From the NCBI RefSeq assembly GCF_017811155.1, contig NZ_JACVCV010000013.1:110742-174741 (forward strand): a DNA stretch of 64,000 nt, written 5' to 3'. The notes below the pieces were generated by a model. It was not told the origin of the DNA. It made no database searches and saw nothing but the letters and a program-made list of their open reading frames with translations. Below, in pieces: positions 8,384-16,771 of this stretch (positions within the stretch are counted from its first letter, which is position 1; the number at the start of each line of letters is the position of its first letter). The DNA comes from Lunatimonas salinarum. GTDB taxonomy: Bacteria > Bacteroidota > Bacteroidia > Cytophagales > Cyclobacteriaceae. The translations under genes and the position numbers were made by a program.

Positions 8384-9724
8384 ATGAACATTGTGATTGC
8401 CGGTGCGGGTGATATGGGGTTTCATTTGGCGGAGCAGCTTAGCTTCGAACACAACGATATCACCCTTATTGACCTCGATGCAGATGTATTGGAAAGTGCT
8501 TCCTCCCAATTGGATGTGCTTACATTACTGGGGGACTCGGCATCTATCGAGGTACTTAGACGGGCTAATGTGCACCATGCCCATTTAGTATTGGCGGTCA
8601 CCACCTCCGAAAAGACAAACCTGGTCACTGCGGTAATGGCAAAGCAACTTGGGGCCAAAAAGGTAATCGCACGGGTTCGCAGCCACGACTACCTGTTTTC
8701 GGAGAACCAAGGCTATTTTTTGAATCTGGGCATTGACTCCATCATTTCACCTTCCATGCTTTGCAGCAACGAAATCACCCGAATGATGAAAAATTCCACC
8801 TTTTCGGATGTGATGGAATTTGAAGGAGGCAAGCTCAATGTCGTGGGAATTACCCTGGACCGGTATTCGCCACTGGTTAATAAGCGGCTTGCGGATGCCA
8901 GCACCGACCCGATTTTTGAAGATATTCGTATCATAGCACTGGTGAGGGATCAGATCACGATTATTCCCAAAGGAGACACTTATATCAGAAACGGCGACCA
9001 TGTGTATTTCATCTCAAATAAAAGCGCCGTGGAATCAGTCAAAGAATTGATCCGGCATAAGGAAGTGCAGATCAATCAGGTCATGATCATCGGTGGTGAT
9101 GACTTGGCGTATTCTACTGCTAAGAAGTTAGAGGAGTCTTATCGGGTCACGCTGATACACAACCAAAAGGAGCGTTGCAAGTGGCTCTCGCAGCGTTTGG
9201 ACCACTCGTTGGTTATTCACGGGGATTATAAAAATATCAGCCTGCTCATCGACGAAGGCTTGGAAACCATGGATGGTTTTTTGGCGCTGACGGAAAGTTC
9301 GGAAACCAATATCATCACGAGCCTCAGTGCCAAGAATCACGGGGTGTATAAAACGATTGCGCATGTGGATACGCGGGAGTATATCCACATTTCCCACAGC
9401 ATCGGGGTGGATTCGCTGATCAACAAGAAACTGGTAGCGGCGAATTATGTGAGTAGGTACCTAAGGAAAGGGAACGTGGAGGCGATTGCCGGTATTCACG
9501 GTGTGGATGCGGAGTTTGTGCAATATGTCGTTACCAAAAATAACCGGTTGACGAAAAAGTCGCTTAAGAAACTTCATTTTCCCGAAACAGCTATTGTCGC
9601 CGGTGTGATCCGTGGCGAGGAGGTCTTTATTCCTGACGGAAACTTCCACCTTCAGCTGAATGACAAAGCCATAGTGCTTGCCCTTCCTTCGGCTAAGCCG
9701 GTATTAGAGAGACTATTCAATTAA
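8384..9724 (+). CDS. trkA: Trk potassium uptake system NAD-binding protein TrkA
   Basis: I chose the ATG at 8384 because it puts the Rossmann motif IAGAGDMGFHLAEQL at the very start; the frame is open from 8321, and an ATG at 8378 is also possible. The 446-residue protein holds two tandem RCK units: the first TrkA_N with acidic LIDLD and a TrkA_C near residues 130-220, the second starting with VMIIGGDDLAY near residue 232, followed by its own TrkA_C. TrkA forms the cytoplasmic gating ring of the Trk channel and senses nucleotides. The trkH gene starts three bases after its stop, so the two are co-transcribed. Confidence 0.96.
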   Translation: MNIVIAGAGDMGFHLAEQLSFEHNDITLIDLDADVLESASSQLDVLTLLGDSASIEVLRRANVHHAHLVLAVTTSEKTNLVTAVMAKQLGAKKVIARVRSHDYLFSENQGYFLNLGIDSIISPSMLCSNEITRMMKNSTFSDVMEFEGGKLNVVGITLDRYSPLVNKRLADASTDPIFEDIRIIALVRDQITIIPKGDTYIRNGDHVYFISNKSAVESVKELIRHKEVQINQVMIIGGDDLAYSTAKKLEESYRVTLIHNQKERCKWLSQRLDHSLVIHGDYKNISLLIDEGLETMDGFLALTESSETNIITSLSAKNHGVYKTIAHVDTREYIHISHSIGVDSLINKKLVAANYVSRYLRKGNVEAIAGIHGVDAEFVQYVVTKNNRLTKKSLKKLHFPETAIVAGVIRGEEVFIPDGNFHLQLNDKAIVLALPSAKPVLERLFN

Positions 9725-9727
9725 AAG

Positions 9728-11179
9728 ATGATCCATTTTAAGGCGATTTTTAAAGTAATGGGTGGACTACTCATGTTGTTGGCTGTCAGTATGATGCCCT
9801 GCATAGCGTTTTCCTATTACTATCGCAGTGGGGATGATTTTCCGTTGATCATGGCGGCGCTCATATCCGGGACGGTGGGGGCAACCCTGTTTTTTTCCTT
9901 TGCCTCCCAAGATCAAAACATTCGTAAACGGGAGGGATACCTCATCGTCGCACTGAGTTGGGTATTTATGACAATCTTTGGACTGCTCCCCTATCTTTTC
10001 AGTGGATCGATCGTCCATTTTCCGGATGCTGTTTTCGAAACGGTGTCTGGGTTTACGACTACCGGTGCCACGATCTTGGAAGATATTGAAGCCGTCCCAT
10101 CGGGCGTGCTGCTTTGGCGTAGCATGACCCAATGGATCGGAGGTTTGGGAATCATCGTACTCACAGTAGCGATTTTTCCCTTGTTGGGGATAGGCGGTAT
10201 TGAGCTGTTCGTAGCGGAAGCCTCGGGGCCTACCCCGGACAAACTGCATCCCCGGATACAGGAAACGGCCAAACGGTTGTGGTTGGTTTATGTAGGATTG
10301 ACAGTCCTGTTGATCATGCTGTTTAACCTACAAGGAATGACTTTTTTCGATGCGGTTAATCATGGACTAACCACCATGGCGACAGGCGGATTTTCCACTA
10401 AGAATGCATCTATGGCGTATTTTTCGCAGCCGATCATCCAATACACGGCCATTTTTTTTATGTTTTTGGCTGGCACCAACTTCACACTTATCTACTTGGG
10501 ACTGAAGGGCAAGTTAAACCGGGTTTGGGCCAGTGATGAGTTTAAGGCCTACTTCATATCAGTTTCTTTAGTGGTGATCTTCATTGCGGTTGCCGTTTAC
10601 CTTGTTACCGGGATCCATTGGGAACAAGCATTTCGGGACACCCTGTTTCAAGTGGTTTCTTTGGTAACAACCACCGGCTTTGTAACGGCCGACTATACGG
10701 CATATAATTCAGGCCTCACCATCATATTCTTTATGCTGTTATTTACCGGGGCCTGTGCGGGGTCCACTTCGGGAGGGATCAAGTTTATCCGGCACTTGAC
10801 CTTCGTGAAAAACTCCACCCTGGAGTTCAAGCGGCTTGTTCATCCAAGAGCCGTCATACCACTAAAAATAAATGGGGAACGGGTCAATGGTCGAATAATC
10901 ACCCATATTTTCACGTTTCTTCTGGTTTATCTGATGATTTTCGTATTGGGGAGTATCGTGATGTCTATTGCAGGTTATGACCTGCTGACCTCCTTTGGAG
11001 CGGTAGCTACCTCGCTTGGGAACGTAGGGCCTGCTATCGGAAACGTAGGTCCTACCGATAACTTTGCGTTTTTCTCCCCTTTTGCCAAACTGTTTTTAAG
11101 TTTTTTGATGTTGTTGGGTAGGTTGGAGTTGTTTACCATTTTGGTACTGTTCACGCCGTTTTTCTGGAGAGCCAACTAA
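9728..11179 (+). CDS. trkH: Trk potassium uptake transmembrane protein TrkH
   Basis: A 483-residue inner-membrane protein with about ten hydrophobic helices. The four pore loops of the Trk/Ktr/HKT superfamily are visible: SGFTTTGATI, LTTMATGGFST, LVTTTGFVTADY and ATSLGNVGPAIG. The conserved Gly in each supports potassium selectivity. The GACAGSTSGGIKFIR segment before the last pore loop is also characteristic of TrkH. It forms the conducting subunit with the TrkA encoded just upstream. The C-terminal LGRLELFTILVLFTPFFW is the normal family ending. No regulatory site was recognised; expression should follow trkA. Confidence 0.96.
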   Translation: MIHFKAIFKVMGGLLMLLAVSMMPCIAFSYYYRSGDDFPLIMAALISGTVGATLFFSFASQDQNIRKREGYLIVALSWVFMTIFGLLPYLFSGSIVHFPDAVFETVSGFTTTGATILEDIEAVPSGVLLWRSMTQWIGGLGIIVLTVAIFPLLGIGGIELFVAEASGPTPDKLHPRIQETAKRLWLVYVGLTVLLIMLFNLQGMTFFDAVNHGLTTMATGGFSTKNASMAYFSQPIIQYTAIFFMFLAGTNFTLIYLGLKGKLNRVWASDEFKAYFISVSLVVIFIAVAVYLVTGIHWEQAFRDTLFQVVSLVTTTGFVTADYTAYNSGLTIIFFMLLFTGACAGSTSGGIKFIRHLTFVKNSTLEFKRLVHPRAVIPLKINGERVNGRIITHIFTFLLVYLMIFVLGSIVMSIAGYDLLTSFGAVATSLGNVGPAIGNVGPTDNFAFFSPFAKLFLSFLMLLGRLELFTILVLFTPFFWRAN

Positions 11180-11322
11180 TGGTCCATCAACCTTAAGGGA
11201 TGTCCAAAGGGGGTGGGTAGTTAGTTTAGGTGAGCTCCCGATGCGATTCGAAAATCGAATCAATTACCAATCGGATGGTTTTCTACCCGATCGATAGGCT
11301 TAACCCGTTAAAAATCCAAAAA

Positions 11323-12120
11323 ATGAGTAATTCCTCTATTGAAGTGCCTGTTTATGCTGTATTTACCGATGAAGAACTCGGTTACATGGGAAATCCTGCA
11401 TCGGTGGTAGAGTTATCCAAGCCGCTAGCTGTCGGTGATATGCAGGCCCTGGCAGCAGCATATCGGCAGCCTGCCACGACTTTTTTAGTGCGAAACCCAC
11501 GGCAGCCTGCCGAATTTTCGGTCCGCTGGTTTGCGCCTGACGAAGAGATTGGCCTATGTGGTCACGGTGCCGCCGCCGCAGGGGCCTATTTGGGGCAGAA
11601 ATACAAAGGGCTGGAAACGTTTACGTTACGGTATGGCGCTGGATCAATGGAGGTACATTTTCAGTATCCGGATCAGGTTTCGCTGCTTTTGGAGGCGATT
11701 CCGGTCACCCAGGAGATCGAAGTGCCCGAGGCAATTCGAGCAGGGTTGGGCATTCCAATACTCGCTATGTACGAGACGGGTAATAAGCATTTGATCCTCA
11801 CCGAATCCGAACATCACCTGCGAGCCATGCAGCCGAATTTTGAGTGGCTGCGTGCCAGCGAGATTTTTGGCTACGCCGTTACTGCTCCCGGAGACAAGGT
11901 AGATTTCGTAAGCCGCACCTTGGTACCCCATGTGCAGCAATTGGAGGATTACGCAACCGGGTCTTCCCATGCCATGTTGTCACCGTTTTGGTCAAAACGG
12001 CTAGCCAAGGCAAATATGACCGCCCATCAACTGAGCAGTAGGGGCGGCGCTTTCCATATTCAAGTCACGGGTTCCAAAGTCCGGCTGACCGGCCATTTTC
12101 GACGGGAGAAGGAAGGCTGA
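11323..12120 (+). CDS. PhzF-family epimerase/isomerase-like protein
   Basis: The frame opens at 11230, but the ATG at 11323 starts directly before the family's first strand (VPVYAVFTDEELGYMGNPASVVEL), giving 265 residues. The diaminopimelate-epimerase-like fold of PhzF is shown by GNPASVV (region of the catalytic Glu), FAPDEEIGLCGHGAAAAG and the late DYATGSSHAML block. Characterised PhzF catalyses an isomerisation in phenazine synthesis, but most homologues have unknown substrates, and no phenazine genes are near. The gene stands alone about 140 bases after trkH and 267 bases before the arginine operon, so its role cannot be inferred from context. Confidence 0.9.
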   Translation: MSNSSIEVPVYAVFTDEELGYMGNPASVVELSKPLAVGDMQALAAAYRQPATTFLVRNPRQPAEFSVRWFAPDEEIGLCGHGAAAAGAYLGQKYKGLETFTLRYGAGSMEVHFQYPDQVSLLLEAIPVTQEIEVPEAIRAGLGIPILAMYETGNKHLILTESEHHLRAMQPNFEWLRASEIFGYAVTAPGDKVDFVSRTLVPHVQQLEDYATGSSHAMLSPFWSKRLAKANMTAHQLSSRGGAFHIQVTGSKVRLTGHFRREKEG

Positions 12121-12387
12121 AGCACGGCGCTAGGTGTTGATTCCAAGTGGATTGCGGGAGATTTGTTTTTTTTTGAATTTTGGTAATAATTTTAGTGAAT
12201 TTTTAAGTAAGTGGTGTTTTGTCTAATTTTTCGAAATAATTATTTGCCGATGGTACGGTTGTTGCTTGTTCATTTTGCATAGTGGCCAAAAGTGGCTGTT
12301 ATTTCGAATTTTTGTGCGGTATTATACTGCTAAAAAATAGAGGAAAATGAATTTTATTTACCTCGTAAAACTAAAAAAAATACTATA

Positions 12388-13212
12388 ATGAATACCTCTA
12401 GAATTCTCATCAAGTACGGTGGGAATGCCATGATTCATGAACATCTCAAAGTAGAAATTGCCCAGCAGCTTAAGGAGCTTCAGGATTTAAACTACCAAGT
12501 AGTCCTCGTTCACGGTGGAGGGCCTTTTATCAATAGGGCTTTAGAGGATGCAGGGATCAGTTCGGTGTTTTACGACGGACACCGGTACACCAGTGTGGAA
12601 GCATTGCGATGCATCGAAAGAACCCTCAAGGGAGAGGTAAACAGTTCGCTGGTTTCTGCATTAAACCGAAGCGGAATGAAAGCGGTCGGTATCTCTGGAA
12701 AGGATGGCAAATTTGCCATTGCAACGAAACGCCATCAAGAGAAGAAACTGCCTGATGGAACCATTCAAGCCCAAGACCTTGGTGCTGTGGGAGACTTGGT
12801 ACACGTGGATACCAATCTAATTGATTGTTTGCTGAGGGGAGGATACACTCCGATCATCGCTTGTTTGGCGTCAGACGAAGCAGGGAATGACTACAATGTA
12901 AACGGAGATGCCTTTGCCGGTCGGATAGCCGCTGCACTGCATGTGGATGCATATGTAGTGCTTACGGATGTGGATGGCCTTTACAGATCGTTTCCAGACC
13001 CCGGTTCATTGATTCCGACTATATCCTCATCAGAACTTCAGCGATTGTTTGGAACCGCGATTACAGGTGGCATGATCCCAAAAATCGCCTCTTGTTTGGA
13101 AGCCTTACAGCATGGCGTGAAGAAGGTAGCCATCCTCAATGGGACGAAGCCGGAATATCTCACTGACATGCTGGTGGATCAAAAGCAATGTGGAACCGTT
13201 ATAACCCCCTGA
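12388..13212 (+). CDS. argB: Acetylglutamate kinase
   Basis: A 274-residue amino-acid kinase. The ATP-site Lys lies in ILIKYGGNAM, the substrate/glycine-rich loop is VLVHGGGPFIN, the middle block is VNGDAFAGRIAAAL, and VLTDVDGLYR plus the C-terminal TGGMIPKIASCLEAL close the nucleotide site. It phosphorylates N-acetylglutamate in arginine synthesis. It is the first gene of a tight argB-argD-argC-argJ operon; argD begins two bases after its stop. The preceding 267 bases are AT-rich, but I saw no clear ARG box or attenuator there. The N-terminal region is shorter than in arginine-inhibited hexameric enzymes, which have an extra N-helix; feedback control may therefore be weak, which is inference. 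Confidence 0.95.
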   Translation: MNTSRILIKYGGNAMIHEHLKVEIAQQLKELQDLNYQVVLVHGGGPFINRALEDAGISSVFYDGHRYTSVEALRCIERTLKGEVNSSLVSALNRSGMKAVGISGKDGKFAIATKRHQEKKLPDGTIQAQDLGAVGDLVHVDTNLIDCLLRGGYTPIIACLASDEAGNDYNVNGDAFAGRIAAALHVDAYVVLTDVDGLYRSFPDPGSLIPTISSSELQRLFGTAITGGMIPKIASCLEALQHGVKKVAILNGTKPEYLTDMLVDQKQCGTVITP

Positions 13213-13214
13213 AA

Positions 13215-14402
13215 ATGGAAATCTCTAATCGATACCTGCACGAAGAAGACAAATTACACTATCTGCCAACTTTCAAGCGTTTTCCGCTTGCTTTTATCAA
13301 AGGCAAGGGTTCTAGGCTTTGGGATGCGGATGGGAAGGAATACATTGACCTGCTGGCTGGTATTGCCGTAAACAATGTGGGACATTGCCATCCTAAAGTG
13401 GTAAAGGCCATACAAGAACAGGCTTCGGAATTGATGCATATTTCAAATTTTTTCGTGAGCCCGCCACAGGTTGCGCTGAGCAAATTGTTGGTGGACATCA
13501 GTCAGATGGACCATGTGTTTCTGACAAACAGCGGCGCTGAGTCCGTAGAAGGTGCCATTAAGGTAGCCAGAAAGTGGGCGCATACAAACGGAAAGGGTGG
13601 CACCATCATTTCCATGCAAAATTCCTTTCACGGAAGGACGCTTGCGACCATTGCTACCGGGCAGGAAAAATACCAAAGGGGATTTGGGCCTATTCCAACC
13701 GGTTTTGTGCAGGTTCCCTTTAATGATATTGCTGCCATTAGGGCTGTGCCCTCTGAGGAAGTAGCTGCAATCATTGTGGAACCAATCCAAGGCGAGGGAG
13801 GTGTCAGACCCGCAGACCGCCAATACCTGCAGCAGTTACGAAACTACTGCGACGAGCACCGAGTCCTGCTCCTTTTCGACGAGATTCAATGCGGGGTGGG
13901 TAGGACAGGTTATTTCTTTGCCAAGGATTACTACGGCGTGCAGCCGGATATCATGACCCTGGCAAAGGGGTTGGGAGGAGGCGTGCCTATCGGAGCCTTT
14001 TTGTGTGCTGAAAAAGTGGGTGATGCCATTGACTTTGGCGACCACGGCACCACGTTTGGCGGCAATCCCTTGGCTTCGGCGGCGGCATTGGCTACCCTTC
14101 AGGTCATACAGGAAGAGAAACTTTTGGAAGAGGCTACTGAAAAAGGTGCTTGGCTGATGAATGAACTGCGTGATCTTCAAGAGGAGTTTCCCCGGATCCG
14201 ACAGGTTCGTGGCATAGGGCTGATGATTGGTGTACAATTTGACCGACCGGCCGCTCCATTGGTCAAATCGCTGATGGACAGAGGTATTGTGGCCAACGCA
14301 ACAGCAGAAAATGTCTTACGCTTAGTACCCCCGCTGAATATCCCCAAAAGCGATCTGCAAACTGCATTGAATGTTCTAAGAGAATTGCTAACTCACGAAT
14401 AG
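13215..14402 (+). CDS. argD: Acetylornithine aminotransferase (class III, PLP)
   Basis: The ATG at 13215, two bases after the argB stop, is preferred over an upstream in-frame start at 13188 that would overlap argB. The product is 395 residues. Class III aminotransferase features: GIAVNNVGHCHPKV near the N-terminus, TNSGAESVEGAIKVARK, SFHGRT, the Asp-containing LLLFDEIQCGVGRTG, and the PLP Lys251 in TLAKGLGGGVPIGA, followed by HGTTFGGNPLA. It converts N-acetylglutamate semialdehyde to N-acetylornithine, and in many bacteria also serves lysine synthesis. The operon context with argB, argC and argJ fixes the arginine role. argC starts on the base after its stop. Confidence 0.95.
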   Translation: MEISNRYLHEEDKLHYLPTFKRFPLAFIKGKGSRLWDADGKEYIDLLAGIAVNNVGHCHPKVVKAIQEQASELMHISNFFVSPPQVALSKLLVDISQMDHVFLTNSGAESVEGAIKVARKWAHTNGKGGTIISMQNSFHGRTLATIATGQEKYQRGFGPIPTGFVQVPFNDIAAIRAVPSEEVAAIIVEPIQGEGGVRPADRQYLQQLRNYCDEHRVLLLFDEIQCGVGRTGYFFAKDYYGVQPDIMTLAKGLGGGVPIGAFLCAEKVGDAIDFGDHGTTFGGNPLASAAALATLQVIQEEKLLEEATEKGAWLMNELRDLQEEFPRIRQVRGIGLMIGVQFDRPAAPLVKSLMDRGIVANATAENVLRLVPPLNIPKSDLQTALNVLRELLTHE

Positions 14403-15452
14403 ATGTCATTGACCAACAAAAAAATCAACGCTTCAATCATAGGAGCCTCCGGTTACACGGGGTCCGAAATAGCAAGGCTATTAATCAATCACCCATTCGT
14501 TTCCATTGAACACATTACTTCGGAGAGCCACGCAGGTAAGGCATTTTCCGATCTGCATCCGCCATTTGTGGGGATCTTGGATTTGCCACTTGAGCGGGCG
14601 GAGGAAATCGATATAGACAAACAAGATGTACTTTTTTTGGCATTGCCTCACGGCGTTTCGATGGAATATGCCCGCCAATGGCAGGGCAGAACGAAGATAA
14701 TCGATCTATCCGGTGATTTCCGGTTGACTGGGCCTGTAGTCTACGAGCATTGGTACAAAAAGCGCCATGTATATGCCGGGGGATTTGATCATGCGGTATA
14801 CGGAATGCCCGAACTACACGGCAATGCCATAGCAAACGCAGATTTGGTCGCTAATCCGGGGTGTTATCCTACTGCGTCCATCTTGGGATTGGCGCCGGCA
14901 CTTGCCGGGAAGCTGATACAGGCTCATACGATCATCATCGATGCGAAGTCCGGTACCACCGGTGCAGGCGTAAAAGCGAGTGAGACCACGCATTTTTCAA
15001 ATGTGAACGAAAACTTCCGTGCTTATGGAATAGGCAATCACCGCCATACCATTGAAATCGAAGAACAACTTGGATTGTTTTGCGAGGGCAACAGGTGTCT
15101 GGTACAGTTTACACCCCACCTGCTTCCGGTAGATAGGGGGATTTTGGTTACCACTTATGCGGCATTATCCAAAGATATCCCTGAGGATCAGGTCTTTGAG
15201 ATGTACCGCAAGTTCTATCAAGATCAACCCTTTATTCGAATCCGCAAGGAGGCGCCAAGCCTCAAAGATGTCCGAGGAAGCAACTACTGTGATATCTACT
15301 TGCAGGTAGATGATCGAACGAAACGGCTTATCGTGGTTTCGGCCATTGATAACCTGGTAAAAGGTGCTGCTGGTCAGGCGGTGCATAACATGAACATAAT
15401 GTTGGGATTGGAACAAACCCTAGGGTTGGGCCAAGTCCCCATGAAACCATAA
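14403..15452 (+). CDS. argC: N-acetyl-gamma-glutamyl-phosphate reductase
   Basis: A 349-residue NADPH-dependent reductase. The dinucleotide motif is IIGASGYTGSEIARLL near the N-terminus. The catalytic Cys154 lies in NPGCYPTASILGLAPAL. IIDLSGDFRL, DAKSGTTGAG and YGIGNHRHTIEIEEQL (with the catalytic His) are all family signatures. It reduces N-acetylglutamyl phosphate to the semialdehyde. The start directly abuts the argD stop, so translation is probably coupled. The length and motifs match the long (type 1) ArgC. No anomalies were seen. Confidence 0.96.
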   Translation: MSLTNKKINASIIGASGYTGSEIARLLINHPFVSIEHITSESHAGKAFSDLHPPFVGILDLPLERAEEIDIDKQDVLFLALPHGVSMEYARQWQGRTKIIDLSGDFRLTGPVVYEHWYKKRHVYAGGFDHAVYGMPELHGNAIANADLVANPGCYPTASILGLAPALAGKLIQAHTIIIDAKSGTTGAGVKASETTHFSNVNENFRAYGIGNHRHTIEIEEQLGLFCEGNRCLVQFTPHLLPVDRGILVTTYAALSKDIPEDQVFEMYRKFYQDQPFIRIRKEAPSLKDVRGSNYCDIYLQVDDRTKRLIVVSAIDNLVKGAAGQAVHNMNIMLGLEQTLGLGQVPMKP

Positions 15453-15467
15453 TCTTACTGATTTACG

Positions 15468-16679
15468 ATGATCAAGAATATTACCAATGTAAAAGGCATC
15501 AAATGTTGGGGAGCGCACTCAGGTGTAAAGTCCATGAGAAGAGATTTGGCACTTATTTATTCGGAGGTGCCAGCGGCTGCTGCGGCTACGCTGACACAAA
15601 ATAAAGTGCAGGCAGAGCCAATTAAGGTGACCCGAAAGCACCTCAAGGACAATCGGGCACAGGTGATTGTATGCAATGCGGGTAATGCCAATGCCTGTAC
15701 TGGTGAACAGGGCCGTCTGGGAGCCGAAGCCATGGCAGATACTGTTGCCGAGATGCTTTCCATTTCCAAAGAAGATGTAATCGTAGCATCCACCGGGTTG
15801 ATAGGGGAGAAATTTCCGACAGAGGAAGTGGTGGAAGGAATCCGTACCAACATCCCCAAGCTCAGCAACGAACCCAAAGCAGGTTCGTTTCTGGCCAATG
15901 CCATATTGACCACGGATACCTTTGCAAAGGAGGGATTTGTCGAGTTTGAATGGGAAGGTAAAACCATCTCAATCGGTGGCGTGGCCAAGGGTTCTGGTAT
16001 GATCCATCCAAATATGGCGACCATGTTAGCCTTTGTAGCCACGGATATTGGCATCGAAAAAAAGCTGCTGCAAAAAACCCTACACTACTGCGTGGAGCGG
16101 TCTTTTAACATGATTACCGTGGATGGGGATACATCTACGAACGACATGGTGGCGGTTTTAGCCAACGGAATGGCCGGAAACCAGCTAGTAACTAGTACCG
16201 ATGACCCTTTATATTTGATGTTTAGGGATAAACTGACTGAGCTATTGGTTCATCTGGCCAAGCTCATTGTGTCAGATGGAGAAGGGGCTTCAAAGTTTAT
16301 CGAATACCAGGTGTCCAATGCCAAATCAGAGGCCAATGCCAGGATCATGGTGCGGGCTATCTCAGATTCCGTCCTGGTGAAGACGGCGATGTTTGGGCGT
16401 GATCCCAACTGGGGCCGCATCATTGCTGCCTGTGGAAATGCCGGGATCGCTTTTAATTACCGAAAGGCCAACCTGTACCTCGGAGATAGCAATAACATGG
16501 TGCAGGTATTGAAAAAGGGGACTCCCACTGATTTTGACAAGAATTACATGAAAAAGTTGCTTAGGGAGTCGCATGTTCGGGTACACCTACAGCTGAATAC
16601 TGGTAAGCATGAGGCAGTGGGTTGGGGTAGTGACCTCACCACGGATTACGTGATGTTTAACTCGGTGTACACCACTTAG
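15468..16679 (+). CDS. argJ: Bifunctional glutamate N-acetyltransferase / ornithine acetyltransferase
   Basis: A 403-residue ArgJ. The self-cleavage site is in GGVAKGSGMIHPNMATML, where Thr185 becomes the new N-terminal nucleophile of the beta chain. CNAGNANACTGEQG, ASTGLIGE, TVDGDTSTNDMV, LIVSDGEGASKF and GRDPNWGRIIAA are further family blocks. ArgJ moves the acetyl group from N-acetylornithine back to glutamate, giving the energy-saving cyclic arginine route. It is the last gene of argB-D-C-J, with a strong terminator starting 25 bases after its stop. A cyclic route implies an ordinary ornithine carbamoyltransferase elsewhere in the genome, rather than the N-succinylornithine enzyme used by Bacteroides. 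Confidence 0.96.
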   Translation: MIKNITNVKGIKCWGAHSGVKSMRRDLALIYSEVPAAAAATLTQNKVQAEPIKVTRKHLKDNRAQVIVCNAGNANACTGEQGRLGAEAMADTVAEMLSISKEDVIVASTGLIGEKFPTEEVVEGIRTNIPKLSNEPKAGSFLANAILTTDTFAKEGFVEFEWEGKTISIGGVAKGSGMIHPNMATMLAFVATDIGIEKKLLQKTLHYCVERSFNMITVDGDTSTNDMVAVLANGMAGNQLVTSTDDPLYLMFRDKLTELLVHLAKLIVSDGEGASKFIEYQVSNAKSEANARIMVRAISDSVLVKTAMFGRDPNWGRIIAACGNAGIAFNYRKANLYLGDSNNMVQVLKKGTPTDFDKNYMKKLLRESHVRVHLQLNTGKHEAVGWGSDLTTDYVMFNSVYTT

Positions 16680-16704
16680 GTACATTCCTGTCCTAGTTAC
16701 CATT

Positions 16705-16752
16705 GAAAGCAATGCTGCTGTCGGTATCGGTGAAGCATTGCTTTCTTTTTTT
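16705..16752 (+). terminator. Intrinsic terminator of the arginine operon
   Basis: A perfect 12-base-pair stem, GAAAGCAATGCT at 16705-16716 pairing with AGCATTGCTTTC at 16734-16745, followed directly by a run of seven T. It lies 25 bases after the argJ stop and before the start I chose for the M14 peptidase, which supports that later start. Confidence 0.93.
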
Positions 16753-16771
16753 ATTTTTTGGACATTTGGCC

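Noticed and set aside
9767..10249. Long open frame of 160 codons on the minus strand inside trkH.
   Set aside because: No family resemblance, and trkH in the other strand shows all four pore-loop motifs; this is an antisense shadow.
12121..12387. Riboswitch, attenuator or ARG box before the arginine operon.
   Set aside because: The region is AT-rich, but I could find no leader peptide, alternating hairpins or palindromic operator that I could defend.
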